A DNA stretch of 64,000 bases from assembly GCA_002717505.1 (NCBI GenBank), contig PBEB01000074.1, forward strand, positions 17,164-81,163, read 5' to 3'. The position numbers were made by a program, and so were the translations under genes. This document shows, piece after piece, positions 10,381 through 19,219 of the stretch. This DNA is from Leptospiraceae bacterium (lineage in GTDB: Bacteria > Spirochaetota > Leptospiria > Leptospirales > Leptonemataceae). The notes under the pieces are model-generated. The model searched no databases and had not been told where the DNA came from. It saw nothing but the letters and a program-made list of their open reading frames with translations. Position 1 is the stretch's first letter; each line of letters begins with the position of its first letter.

Positions 10381-12816
10381 CTAAAGAATGTCCACATCCG
10401 GGCGGAGCTTTCGAAATTCAGTTATCTCATCATTCATGAGAGCTCCATGGGCGCGTATTCTGCAAAGATACGGTAGATCCTTCAAAGCCAGAAGCCCGGT
10501 AATAGAAGGGTTTCCGAATATCACAAGTTCTTCCAGACTGCTACAACCGGACAGAGCTTCAATATTTCGAATTTCGTTCTGCTGAATGAAGAGCTCTCTT
10601 AACTCGGTAAGGTTCTTCAGTGGGCTCAAATCTTCGATGGAATTCTCGATTAGCTCCAACCGACGAAGCCCTTTGAGGGCGGATAGGCATTGAATTCCAG
10701 TTAATTCATTGTGGCTGAGATCCAGAGTTCGCAGTGTGGGAATCTCTGGCAGACTGAGTTCCCCTTTGAGACCATTTTTAGAAAGGTCCACCTTTGCCAG
10801 AAGAGGGATGTTTTGCAGAGGAGAAAGGTCCTGAATCTGATTTTCCTCCAGGTTCAACGTCCGCAGTGCGCCCAGCGAAGATAGGTCAGGCAATTCTTTG
10901 ATCCCGTTTTTGCGAACCGAAACCCAGTCTGCACGGACCAGTCTGGTTAAAGGCTCCAGTGTTTCCAGGTCATTGTCGGAAAGGGAAAGATGATTCTCTT
11001 TTCGCAAGTCAAAAAAGCCTTCTTCTGTGGGAACTCCATCTTCTATGTCATCCACTTCACTTTCCAGAGCTTCTTTCCATGCATCCGGAAGAGCCTTCCA
11101 CCAGGTGGTCCAGTCCTGCAACTCTTCTTCGTTCATTGGCTTTTCCCATGGCCGGGCTGATAGCCACAGTTCCAGATCTTTTCCTTTTGGTTCTTTATCC
11201 CAGTGGGGTTCCAGTTCCTGTAGCAACGGAAGATTTCGCAACTCCAGTGCCGATTTAAGGCCTACAGCTTCCAATGGATTGGAAAAACAGGAGATCTCTT
11301 TTAAAAGTGTATTGTTCTTTAAGACGTTTAAATCCCGAATCTGATTGTCATAGATGTTAATCTCTTTCAGCTCTGGCAATTCTGTAAGGGGTTCCAGCGA
11401 TTCGATCTGGTTGTCGTTGGCACGCAATTCCCGTAGATTCTTTAGGCTGGAAAGGGGGTTCAAATCTGTTACCTCGGTCTTCGCAATGTCCAGGTCCTCC
11501 AGTCGCGAGAGAGAGGATAGCTGAGAAATCTCCTTTAGAGGGTTGCCTTTCAGGCTCAATTTCTTCAGGGCTGGCCAGTTCAGGCCTTCAAGGCTGGAAA
11601 GGTTACAGCCTTCTAATGATAGGCTTCGCAGCCTGCGAAATAGTCTCAGGTCATCCAGATATTCAAGATCAGAATGATCCAGCTTCAGTTCGGTTCGGCG
11701 AAGCAGTTTCTGAATGTCCTGCGCATTTACCCTGGAGGGCTTCTTGTCCATGAGCTCCGCGAGCTGGGATTTTAGTTCCTTGATGGACAGCGATTTCCAC
11801 CAGCCCAGAAGGTCTTTTTTCTCCTGTGCAGCCAGTGGCTCTGGAGTGCGATCCATCCATGACAGTACGGAATCAAAGATTCCGCCTGGATTTCCCTTTT
11901 CCTTTTCTTCTTTGATACGCTGGACGGTCTGCTCCAGTCGTTCGGCGTTATCCTGAAACCGAGTGGCGATAAACCCAAAATACTTCGTTGCATCCTTTCG
12001 ATTATTCAATTGGGCGTAGGCGATGGCGCGATACAGAAAGGAATAGTATGCGGAGTAATCATCCCAGAGCATGAACATCGAAGCGCTGACTTCATTGGCA
12101 TAATCGACTAGCTTCTGATATTCCTTCTGGTCCAGGAAAATGCTCATCAGGTTCAGAGCTGCGGACTTCTCCCCCTCGGCCACGGCCGCTTCGAATATTT
12201 CAATTGCCCTGTCGAAGTTCCCGGTATTCTTATAACACAGGGCCAGCAGGTTTCTAAGCGCTCCGGGAATCGATTTGAACTGATCGAATACATCGAAATT
12301 GACTTCGCCCAGCTCATTCAGACCGGCTTCTATGGTCTGCGCGCAGGATTCATAATCCTCTGCATCATACAGGGCCCGAGCGCTGGTATGCAGATCCTGA
12401 TGCTTTTCCGCCGGAGTTTTCTCATCTGGCTTGAGCAGACTTGCAAGGAAGGAATCCAGTGCGTCGGAGTGCTTCTGGAATCCGCTTTCGTAGTCAAAGA
12501 AATAGACGGGCAGCTTCCTGGACTTCAGATCCACCGCCATGAAAAACGTGCCACCGAGATTAAGAATGTCGCAAAGCGGCCAGAGTCCTTTGCGAGCCTG
12601 AAAGTCTTCGCTGTATTCGAATTTATCTGGCAGTTCCTCGCGGTCTTTAAAAGTGAGCTCTGCTCGCACATCACTGGAAAAGCCGTACAGGTTGGTGGCC
12701 GCCATTCCCTCGTAATTCTTCCAGTCACCGGAAGAGAAAAATTCATGAAGACGCTCCGGCAAGGTAACGTTCCAAGCTTTTTCCAGTGTATCAGGGCTCA
12801 GGTTTTTGGAAGGCAT
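10381..12816 (-). CDS. SUKH (SMI1/KNR4-like)-TPR-LRR protein
   Basis: 811 residues, cytoplasmic. Residues 1-130 resemble the SMI1/KNR4 (SUKH) superfamily: an N-terminal helix, then WPLCDILNLGGTFFMAVD and PVYFFDYESGF, then a helix with SFLASL. Residues about 140-320 are TPR-like helices (FDRAIEIFEAAVAEGE). Two leucine-rich arrays of 22-residue SDS22-like units follow, roughly 395-545 (six units) and 615-800 (seven units). Each is preceded by a similar tryptophan-rich cap (GWWKSLS near 340, TWWKALP near 570), which points to internal duplication. SUKH domains are known as immunity proteins against polymorphic toxins and as regulatory modules. No toxin gene is adjacent, so immunity is only a hypothesis. 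Confidence 0.8.
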   Translation of the reverse strand: MPSKNLSPDTLEKAWNVTLPERLHEFFSSGDWKNYEGMAATNLYGFSSDVRAELTFKDREELPDKFEYSEDFQARKGLWPLCDILNLGGTFFMAVDLKSRKLPVYFFDYESGFQKHSDALDSFLASLLKPDEKTPAEKHQDLHTSARALYDAEDYESCAQTIEAGLNELGEVNFDVFDQFKSIPGALRNLLALCYKNTGNFDRAIEIFEAAVAEGEKSAALNLMSIFLDQKEYQKLVDYANEVSASMFMLWDDYSAYYSFLYRAIAYAQLNNRKDATKYFGFIATRFQDNAERLEQTVQRIKEEKEKGNPGGIFDSVLSWMDRTPEPLAAQEKKDLLGWWKSLSIKELKSQLAELMDKKPSRVNAQDIQKLLRRTELKLDHSDLEYLDDLRLFRRLRSLSLEGCNLSSLEGLNWPALKKLSLKGNPLKEISQLSSLSRLEDLDIAKTEVTDLNPLSSLKNLRELRANDNQIESLEPLTELPELKEINIYDNQIRDLNVLKNNTLLKEISCFSNPLEAVGLKSALELRNLPLLQELEPHWDKEPKGKDLELWLSARPWEKPMNEEELQDWTTWWKALPDAWKEALESEVDDIEDGVPTEEGFFDLRKENHLSLSDNDLETLEPLTRLVRADWVSVRKNGIKELPDLSSLGALRTLNLEENQIQDLSPLQNIPLLAKVDLSKNGLKGELSLPEIPTLRTLDLSHNELTGIQCLSALKGLRRLELIENSIEDLSPLKNLTELRELFIQQNEIRNIEALSGCSSLEELVIFGNPSITGLLALKDLPYLCRIRAHGALMNDEITEFRKLRPDVDIL

Positions 12817-13058
12817 GATCTATCTCGCAATTGAAGGTCTTTAGGATGGAGACCCATGGCAATTTTCAGTGATTCTCGATCAATAAAAATAGGGAGGATT
12901 AATAGTTAAAAATACAAAGCAGGAGGAATGTCCCGGGTGAAGTGTGCTCAGTGACAATGCGTCAGAAGTAAGTGCCAGGATAATTTCCAGTCAATGTTGG
13001 ATGGAATTCGACAGGAAGTTTTTGGATGGGTCAAGAAAACTAATGCAAGACTCCTTTT

Positions 13059-13682
13059 TTATTCATGGATCATGCGAAAATGATCCGGCACCGTGGCCGT
13101 GGAGTTACTCAGAGTAGATTTGTTCTGGCGAATGGCTTTGAATCCCAGGGACTCATACAGGGAAAGTGCCGCGGGGTTTTCCGCTGAAACATCCAGCACT
13201 AACGTTGAGAATCCGGCCTTCTTGCCTTCCGATACCATGTACTGCATTATCTTTCGGCCATTACCCTTGCGACGGTGGTCATGGTGAACCCCCACATGGG
13301 CAATACAGTATTCATCCTTCTCTGGTGGCACGATTATAGATTCTATCTGCAGTCCTCTTCGCATAATGCCAGGCGCACGAAAGGGCCCATAGTACCGCAG
13401 GATCTGCCGGATGGCTACCAGCATGAAGGAAAGACTCTCGCTCCCTGAAAAGGAGGTGGCCACTCCCACAGGAGTGCCATTGATTTCAGCTACTCTGTGG
13501 TTCTTATAACCGAACTCACCCCCGGGTTTTTGAAGAGTCCGGGATAGAAAATCTATGGCATTTAATTTTGTTTTGTGCGAAAATATATAATCGAAGGCGG
13601 CGGGCCCGGAGCTATAGACCAGCGGTGCGATGACCTTTGCATCGTTCGGGGTAGCGGCTCGAAACACCAGGTTAACAGACAT
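13059..13682 (-). CDS. GNAT-family N-acetyltransferase
   Basis: 207 residues. The acetyl-CoA-binding motif A is visible as VGVHHDHRRKGNGRKIMQ, close to the Q/RxxGxG/A signature, followed by motif B in LDVSAENPAALSLYESLGFK. Known for the family: transfer of an acetyl group from acetyl-CoA to an amine of a small molecule or protein. The N-terminal part (FRAATPNDAKVIAPLVY) is the usual first strand and helix. The substrate cannot be inferred. It is a single gene between the LRR gene and a lipoprotein gene on the same strand, with long gaps on both sides. Confidence 0.88.
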   Translation of the reverse strand: MSVNLVFRAATPNDAKVIAPLVYSSGPAAFDYIFSHKTKLNAIDFLSRTLQKPGGEFGYKNHRVAEINGTPVGVATSFSGSESLSFMLVAIRQILRYYGPFRAPGIMRRGLQIESIIVPPEKDEYCIAHVGVHHDHRRKGNGRKIMQYMVSEGKKAGFSTLVLDVSAENPAALSLYESLGFKAIRQNKSTLSNSTATVPDHFRMIHE

Positions 13683-13790
13683 ATATTCAGGACCGGATAG
13701 GGCTGTCTGATGTCAATTGATACTGAGATGCCTTTTTTCGAAGGAAAGGTAAGGCAGATTGTTCGGAATGAGCACTGGATGCGAATGTGG

Positions 13791-14507
13791 CTATTGCTGA
13801 ACGCATATCAGATGCATGTTTGAATTGTTCCAGCCGGCCGATGTCCCGGTATACAATGCCTGCGTCGTGGTAGCGTGGGAATAGCCAATCCAGCCATTGC
13901 TCATCGCTGTCCATCCGTTTGCATCAGACTGCACCCCACCCACACCAGGAGCCGGACCTAGAGTCTGCCAGGACCCATGAATGCCGCCCCAGTGCCAACG
14001 AGATGGTGGAAGGGAAGTGAACGGGTTGGTAAGGGGGAACGAGAAAATGCGGTGGGAAGTTGTGGTGCCTATGAGAGCCATGTCATCGGCACGTAAATAA
14101 GTCCTGTTGGCTCCCAGAACCCAGTTCGTATGGTCAGAGGGGTCCGAAGGGGTACAGTCCGCATTGATACAGGCAAATCGCGGGTTGGCGTCCGTGGTTT
14201 GAGTTCCCAGGAGGGCCTTGAAAACTCCTGAGTAAGCCGCGGCCACTGCCTCTGCCTGGCAGATCGCATCTGCTTCGTCGACACCGGCTCCCCCACCCTG
14301 CATATTGGCAGGGTAGTTTGTAGCCGTCCGAAAAATTAGAAACGGTCCAGGGTTCTCCAGGAGCCCGGGATTTGCCTGCAGGAGGGCCATCATCAGTCCA
14401 GAATCATCATTCTCAGAGGAATTTGTCTGGAAGGCGGGGTGCGCCCAGCAGGAAAGGCAAAGGCTTGAGAAAAGCGCAATAGTCAGTAGAAATCGCACAA
14501 TAGACAT
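13791..14507 (-). CDS. DUF1554 (endostatin-like) lipoprotein
   Basis: 238 residues. The N-terminus has a short hydrophobic stretch ending SLCLSC, a probable spirochaetal lipobox with lipidation at that Cys. The mature protein has the DUF1554 layout: IFRTATNYPANMQGGGAGVDEADAICQ near residues 58-85, a central WVLGANRTYLRADD segment, and the terminal strand MHLICVQQ. DUF1554 proteins are abundant in Leptospira and resemble the endostatin/C-type-lectin fold; they are surface or periplasmic with mostly unknown ligands. This gene is one of the stronger lineage markers in the window. It is a monocistronic gene facing away from padR. Confidence 0.85.
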   Translation of the reverse strand: MSIVRFLLTIALFSSLCLSCWAHPAFQTNSSENDDSGLMMALLQANPGLLENPGPFLIFRTATNYPANMQGGGAGVDEADAICQAEAVAAAYSGVFKALLGTQTTDANPRFACINADCTPSDPSDHTNWVLGANRTYLRADDMALIGTTTSHRIFSFPLTNPFTSLPPSRWHWGGIHGSWQTLGPAPGVGGVQSDANGWTAMSNGWIGYSHATTTQALYTGTSAGWNNSNMHLICVQQ

Positions 14508-14693
14508 ACTGACTGTTCGATATACTTATCTGTCAACCCTATTGATCAGTATAGAGGCGCTTGCCTATTTAACCTGTATGAAAGCAGTGAATCGACCTCA
14601 GGAGTAGGGCTTTTCAAGCGGTAACGAGGGGCAATTCAGGTAGCTCCGCTGGTTGTCGGTTCAGGTGAAAAAAAGCATAGGCTCTGGCCAGGA

Positions 14694-14727
14694 TATTCTA
14701 GTACTATAATATTCTAGCGGTAGAATA
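14694..14727 (+). promoter_or_regulatory. Probable operator of the padR gene
   Basis: A perfect inverted repeat TATTCTA-GCGG-TAGAATA occupies 14710-14727, ending 5 bp before the padR start codon. A third TATTCTA lies at 14694-14700, 16 bp upstream in direct orientation. PadR regulators usually bind inverted repeats at their own promoters, so autoregulation is likely. The same TATTCTA/TAGAATA halves recur before the tetR gene. Confidence 0.55.
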
Positions 14728-14732
14728 GTGCT

Positions 14733-15335
14733 ATGGAGATCAGTGATACAGAGCTCATGCTTCTGGGATTGGTAGCAGAAATGCCCCGTCACGGCTACGA
14801 ATTGGAACAGGTAATTGTTCATCGGGCCATGCGTGAATGGACTGCCATCGGCTTCTCTTCGATTTACTTCCTCCTCGGAAAGCTTCAGAAGCGAGGGCTG
14901 ATCAGAGCGTATACGAGTAGAGCTTCTAATAGGACCAAGGCACAGATCCCTGGAGCTGATTCGCAAATCTCCGACCAGGAATCGGAGCCGAACACGAAGC
15001 CTCGAAAGGTGTTCACTGTCTCGAAGAAAGGGATGCGCATTCTTAAGAATCAAGCTTTGCGATCCCTGAGAGAGATTTCGGCGCATTACTCATCTTTGAC
15101 ACGGGGATTGCTTCAATGGCCCTTCCTGTCCAGGGAAGAGGCGCTTGCCGCTCTGCAAGATCGCCTGGAAGCCCTGCGAAGCGAGGAAGACCGCCTGTCG
15201 GGGCTTCAATTGGACCAGCAGCCATTGCCCGATTACGAAAATGCGATGTACGATTTTGCATTAAGTCAGATTGAGTCGGAATACGAATGGGTGAAGCGTA
15301 CGGCTGAGTATATGGAAACGAAACCATGGAATTGA
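14733..15335 (+). CDS. PadR-family transcriptional regulator
   Basis: 200 residues. The N-terminal winged helix reads SDTELMLLGLVAEMPRHGYELEQVI, then IGFSSIYFLLGKLQKRGLI (recognition helix) and a wing around RKVFTVSKKG. The C-terminal helical domain (from about 115) is the PadR effector/dimerisation part. The wing region is longer than usual, with a roughly 25-residue hydrophilic insertion (SRASNRTKAQIPGADS). PadR proteins are small-molecule-responsive repressors, often of detoxification genes. The GyrI-like gene begins 55 bp downstream on the same strand, so the two probably share a transcript. Confidence 0.9.
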   Translation: MEISDTELMLLGLVAEMPRHGYELEQVIVHRAMREWTAIGFSSIYFLLGKLQKRGLIRAYTSRASNRTKAQIPGADSQISDQESEPNTKPRKVFTVSKKGMRILKNQALRSLREISAHYSSLTRGLLQWPFLSREEALAALQDRLEALRSEEDRLSGLQLDQQPLPDYENAMYDFALSQIESEYEWVKRTAEYMETKPWN

Positions 15336-15390
15336 GGGTAAGTAAACCGTCTGAAGAATGGGATCGGGCTGAGAAAGATGGAGGAAAGGG

Positions 15391-15999
15391 ATGAATGTAG
15401 AAGAATTTCACAACAGACTGAATGAGTTATATAAGCCTCCATCCGATGGATTCGCATTCGTCAATATTCCTGAAATACGTTATATGGCTATTAGTGGTCA
15501 CGAGGCGCCGGAACAATCCAGGATTCTGGAGGCTGCCAAATGGCTTTTTGCTATTGCGCATCTGGTTAAGCCGGATATACGGAAAAGGATGGGAAAGAAC
15601 TTCGTTGAGCCTCCCATGGAATGCCTGTTCTGGGCAGACGATCGTGCAGATTTCGCACAGGGCCGTAGGGAAAAATGGAAATGGAAGGTAATGGTGGTCC
15701 TGGTCGATTGGGTGTCTGACCAGCGGTTTGAAGAAGCGCTGACGGAACTGGAAGCGAAATGGGAATCTGTTCTGGAGCCTCGACCCGAGATCACGGTTTT
15801 ACAGGAAGGCCGAAGTGTTCAGAGAATGCACGTTGGGGACTATGCTGGAGTCTCGACTTTGTGCGATGAACTTTATTCTCATTTTTTGCCCGAAAACGAA
15901 TTGTCTCCATCAGGGCCGTATCACGAAATCTATTTGAATGATCCTGCTCGCACCAGTCCAGAAAAGCGTCGAATCATTGTACGCCAGCCGATTAGCTGA
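15391..15999 (+). CDS. GyrI-like small-molecule-binding domain protein
   Basis: 202 residues, a stand-alone protein of the GyrI-like / SOUL-related effector-binding superfamily. Recognisable features are the early strand PEIRYMAISGHEAPE, the ECLFWADD segment, WKWKVMVVLVDWV, and the C-terminal YHEIYLNDPARTSPEKRRIIVRQP, which is typical of the family (two repeated alpha-beta units). Members bind lipophilic cations or drugs, and some are cyclopropanoid hydrolases. The start has an excellent ribosome site (GGAGGAAAGGG). Placement behind padR suggests a drug- or toxin-sensing pair, which is inference. Confidence 0.8.
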   Translation: MNVEEFHNRLNELYKPPSDGFAFVNIPEIRYMAISGHEAPEQSRILEAAKWLFAIAHLVKPDIRKRMGKNFVEPPMECLFWADDRADFAQGRREKWKWKVMVVLVDWVSDQRFEEALTELEAKWESVLEPRPEITVLQEGRSVQRMHVGDYAGVSTLCDELYSHFLPENELSPSGPYHEIYLNDPARTSPEKRRIIVRQPIS

Positions 16000-16318
16000 G
16001 AAGAAGTTGATGCCAGCGATTAGTTTCAAAAGCAATCTGTAGGCATGGGCGTCTGCTTCCTTCAAGTTGGAACTTCAGGTCAGGGAATAGCCTGGCCGTT
16101 ATTGTAGATCTCAGAGGGTAGGAGCACTGTCTTTCCCATTCACATCGTGAAAACCTCGCGGAGAACACCTTGAAAAGGAGGACCCCCCTGAGGATCCGGC
16201 GCATTTTCTCCGTTTCGTTTCGGCGCTCCTCGGGTTGAATTCTAATCCGGGAGGCCGCTGCTTATCATTCAGGTTGCCACCCAGAGCCCGCTATGTTTAA
16301 CTTCCTCTGGGGGATAAA
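16000..16318. other. Intergenic region, 319 bp
   Basis: No gene or RNA recognised. Short open frames here lack homology and ribosome sites. GGGGGATAAA directly before 16319 is the ribosome site of the methyltransferase. Confidence 0.35.
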
Positions 16319-16933
16319 ATGAGAACATGGGAAGAAGACTACAAAACCGGTGAGTTACCCTGGGATACTGGAGTTCCTGATCATCACCTGGTTTCCCTGG
16401 TGAACAATGGACGAATACGAGCAGGCGCAACTCTAGAAATTGGATGCGGAACAGGAACGAATGCAATCTGGTTAAGCAATGGGGGATTCAGGGTCCTGGG
16501 AATCGACATAGCACCTACAGCAATTGAAATGGCTCGGAGCAAGGCGGATGGTAGATCGAATCTTGACTTCAGGTGCATGGATTTTCTGGCCGAGGATCTT
16601 GGATCCAAATTCGACTTCATTTTTGACCGGGGAACCTTTCATATTTTTGACTCCGCCGATGAACGAAATTCCTTTGTTAACCGAGTGGCGGAATCGCTGG
16701 TTCCAGGGGGACTCTGGCTGAGTTTGATTGGAAGCACCGAAGGGCCTCCCCGTGGCCACGGTCCGCCGCGACGCAATGCCCGGGATATCGTGGGTGCACT
16801 GGAAGACCACCTGGAGATTGTGGAACTTCGCACTTCTGAGTTTGAACCCGATATACCCTCATCCGCGAGGGCCTGGATCTGCCTGGCCAGAAAGCGAATG
16901 GAACCAGCCCAGATATCCACCAGGTTGCATTAA
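16319..16933 (+). CDS. Class I SAM-dependent methyltransferase
   Basis: 204 residues. Motif I is LEIGCGTGTNAIWL at about 39-52 (SAM binding), followed by the acidic end of beta-2 in VLGIDIAPTAIEMA, then FRCMDF and FDFIFDRGTFHIF (motif IV region). The opening WEEDYKTGELPWDTGVPD is typical of TPMT/TehB-like small-molecule methyltransferases, which methylate thiols, metalloids or similar small substrates. The substrate is not evident. GGGGGATAAA precedes the ATG. It stands alone, about 180 bp before the SDR gene on the same strand. Confidence 0.85.
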   Translation: MRTWEEDYKTGELPWDTGVPDHHLVSLVNNGRIRAGATLEIGCGTGTNAIWLSNGGFRVLGIDIAPTAIEMARSKADGRSNLDFRCMDFLAEDLGSKFDFIFDRGTFHIFDSADERNSFVNRVAESLVPGGLWLSLIGSTEGPPRGHGPPRRNARDIVGALEDHLEIVELRTSEFEPDIPSSARAWICLARKRMEPAQISTRLH

Positions 16934-17112
16934 TCCATTGAGTTTCAATGCTTCAGCGCTTTACCGTGTAGAAGTGAGTAGACCTTCCAGGCAAATCATC
17001 GGCCAGGCAGGAGAAATTCCCGATTCTGGAGAATCAGGCAAGAATACTGGAGTATCCCATTGGTCGAAAGTGGCCTTCTATGCCTTGCATGTCCTATCAA
17101 CCGGAGGACAAT

Positions 17113-17889
17113 ATGCAAATAAAGGGAAATACTGTGCTGATCACGGGCGGAGGATCTGGCATCGGTCTGGCGCTGGCGAAGGAGTTTCGATCCCTGGGAA
17201 ATACAGTGATTGTAGCCAATCGCTCGGAAGCCAGACTACAGCAAGCCGCTGAACAAGGTTTCGCAGCCTATAAAATGGACATGTCTGACCAGGAAAGCAT
17301 ACAGAGGACGGCCGGGGAAATTCTGGCCGATCATCCAGAGTTAAACGGAGTGATCCATAGTGCAGGGATTATGAAATCAGAAAGCCTGGTTTCAGGTCCG
17401 AACCCAGAAATCCAGATAGAAACGCTGGCGATAAACCTACAAGGGCCCATTCTATTGAACAATAGTCTGATTCCGCATCTGGTCCAGAAACCGGATGCTT
17501 TCATCGTTACCGTAACATCGGGTCTGGCATTCGTTCCGCTGGCCATGTATCCCACCTACTGTGCCTCAAAAGCAGGTTTACATTCCTACACTGAGAGCCT
17601 ACGATACCAGTTGAAGGAAACCTCGGTGCAAGTAACGGAGCTCGCTCCTCCTTATGTGCAGACCGAATTAACCGGGGAGTCTCAGGCCAGCGACCCGATG
17701 GCCATGCCGTTGGATGAGTTTATTGCCGAAGTGATGAGCCAACTGCAAGAGAATCCGGAGGCGAAAGAACTGCTGGTAGAGCGAGTACAGCCATTGCGAT
17801 TTGCAGCAGAAATTGGGTCTCAAAAATATCAGGAATTCTTCGCACAGTTCAACGATGGGTTTACTGTAGCAAGAGCCGGCGTCTTCTAG
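17113..17889 (+). CDS. Short-chain dehydrogenase/reductase (DltE-like)
   Basis: 258 residues from the ATG at 17113, which follows GGAGGA by 4 bases; an upstream in-frame ATG at 17080 lacks such a site. The classical SDR signature is complete: TGGGSGIG cofactor loop near residue 10, a helix-4 region HSAGIMKSES, active-site Ser in VTVTSG, and YCASK with catalytic Tyr and Lys. The cofactor is probably NADP(H) (ANRSEAR after beta-2). It is closest in style to the DltE/YdfG group. The AraC-type gene starts 21 bp downstream, so they are probably co-transcribed. Confidence 0.88.
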   Translation: MQIKGNTVLITGGGSGIGLALAKEFRSLGNTVIVANRSEARLQQAAEQGFAAYKMDMSDQESIQRTAGEILADHPELNGVIHSAGIMKSESLVSGPNPEIQIETLAINLQGPILLNNSLIPHLVQKPDAFIVTVTSGLAFVPLAMYPTYCASKAGLHSYTESLRYQLKETSVQVTELAPPYVQTELTGESQASDPMAMPLDEFIAEVMSQLQENPEAKELLVERVQPLRFAAEIGSQKYQEFFAQFNDGFTVARAGVF

Positions 17890-17910
17890 GAGATCCCGGG
17901 GGGATTAAGA

Positions 17911-18963
17911 ATGTCCAATACGAAACGAATCCCGGAGGAACTGATTTCTCTGGCCCTGGATTACTCCAGGGCCGGAACCCTGGTCCAAACTCCATTGGAC
18001 AAGCTGAAAGTGATTCGAAGCGATCTGCTTGCCGGCCCATTGCACTCTGTGTATGAGCCCTCGGTCTGTTTTATCGTTCAGGGGGAAAAGACTGCTACTG
18101 TAGGAAAAACCGTGTACCGATGCGAGGCCGGGAAGTTTTTCGCATCCTCGGCGAACCTCCCTGTGGTGGGCCAGGTAATCAAAGCATCATCGGCGAAGCC
18201 CTACCTTGCACTGATCCTGACTCTGGACTCCGGAACAATATACGAATTGGCCAGTGCCACAGATTTTCGAAGACGGACTTTGGAGTCTATGGGCCCCGGA
18301 GTATTTCTGGATGATGTAAGCGAATTGATGGTGGATGCATTCTTAAGACTTATGCGATTGCTTCATCAACCGACAGGGCTGACCATCCTGGGTCCGCTTA
18401 TCATGAAGGAGATTACCTATTATTTGATGCAGTCTCCTTTTTCGCGAAATCTCTACGATCTGGGAATCAAAGGAAGCGGTGTGAATCGCATTTCCAGAAG
18501 CATTCAGAAGATACGCACTGATTTTGCTCAACCACTGAAAGTAGAAGAACTGGCGCGAATGGCTGACATGAGCCCATCCGCATACTACGAGAATTTTAAG
18601 AAGTTCACTGCATTGAGCCCTATCCAGTTTCAAAAGCAACTCAGGTTGCAGGAAGCCAGAAAGCTGCTCGCAACGGAAACGGAGGATGTGACTTCAGTGG
18701 CTTACGCAGTGGGATATGAAAGCCCTTCGCAATTCAGTCGAGACTATTCACGACATTTCGGTTCTCCACCCTCAAAGGATCTGAAGAATCTGAGAAATGG
18801 GCTGGAACGAGCGGCCGCAATTCACTCGGAAATGGAAACTTCGGGGAGCAGGGAAGGGTTGCGCCAATCTCGGAATGCCGCCGTGGGTCCGGGCAATCGG
18901 GCCGCCGGTGATTCATCAGGCCAGCCCCTCAACGGCCTGACCAGAGCAAGGAAATCCGTTTAA
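17911..18963 (+). CDS. AraC-family regulator with aberrant C-terminal tail
   Basis: 350 residues. Residues about 25-185 match the AraC N-terminal (YqhC-type) cupin-like domain (SVYEPSVCFIVQGEK, PYLALILTLD). Residues about 195-295 form the double HTH (LKVEELARMADMSPSAYYENFK and VTSVAYAVGYESPSQFSRDYSRHFG). Family members normally stop soon after this point. Here another roughly 55 residues follow, basic and low in complexity, and they run straight into the remains of a cyclase gene. The tail is therefore probably cyclase-derived sequence read through after a deletion or fusion. GGGGGGATTAAGA precedes the start. It likely regulates the SDR gene just upstream. Confidence 0.88.
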   Translation: MSNTKRIPEELISLALDYSRAGTLVQTPLDKLKVIRSDLLAGPLHSVYEPSVCFIVQGEKTATVGKTVYRCEAGKFFASSANLPVVGQVIKASSAKPYLALILTLDSGTIYELASATDFRRRTLESMGPGVFLDDVSELMVDAFLRLMRLLHQPTGLTILGPLIMKEITYYLMQSPFSRNLYDLGIKGSGVNRISRSIQKIRTDFAQPLKVEELARMADMSPSAYYENFKKFTALSPIQFQKQLRLQEARKLLATETEDVTSVAYAVGYESPSQFSRDYSRHFGSPPSKDLKNLRNGLERAAAIHSEMETSGSREGLRQSRNAAVGPGNRAAGDSSGQPLNGLTRARKSV

Positions 18964-19219
18964 CGTTCGCATCGGCATCAATTCCGGGCGCGCCATTCGA
19001 GCCAATGTTGGAGGTAAGGACCGAAGGGAGTATACTTTCATTGGTGATGCCGTTAATCTAGCCCAGCGCCTTGAGTCTCAATGCACTCCGGGTAAAATGC
19101 TCATCTCTGTTAACTTTCCTCCCTCGGCTCTTGATGATTTAAAGTTTACGAGACGCACGCTCACAGTAAAGGGTAAGCGAGACCCGGTGATCGCTTTTGA
19201 ATGTGAGCCGCTGCCATAG
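18941..19219 (+). pseudogene. 3' fragment of a class III adenylate/guanylate cyclase gene
   Basis: The frame beginning at 18941, shifted by one relative to the AraC gene, translates as cyclase core: RIGINSGRAIRANVG, then YTFIGDAVNLAQRLES, then CTPGKMLIS, then LTVKGKRDPVIAFE, ending at a TAG at 19217-19219. This is the back third of a CHD domain. The first stop upstream in this frame is at 18938-18940, there is no start codon, and the metal-binding and earlier catalytic motifs are absent. The AraC tail (RAAGDSSGQPLNGLTRAR) in the other frame may be the preceding, frameshifted part. It cannot make an active enzyme. Confidence 0.85.

Noticed and set aside
10198..10476. 92-codon plus-strand open frame
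   Set aside because: Its second half is antisense to the conserved LRR C-terminus, and no start signal is visible.
12935..12957. Eight-codon open frame after AGGAGGA
   Set aside because: The spacing to the ATG is only about one base and there is nothing downstream for it to lead.
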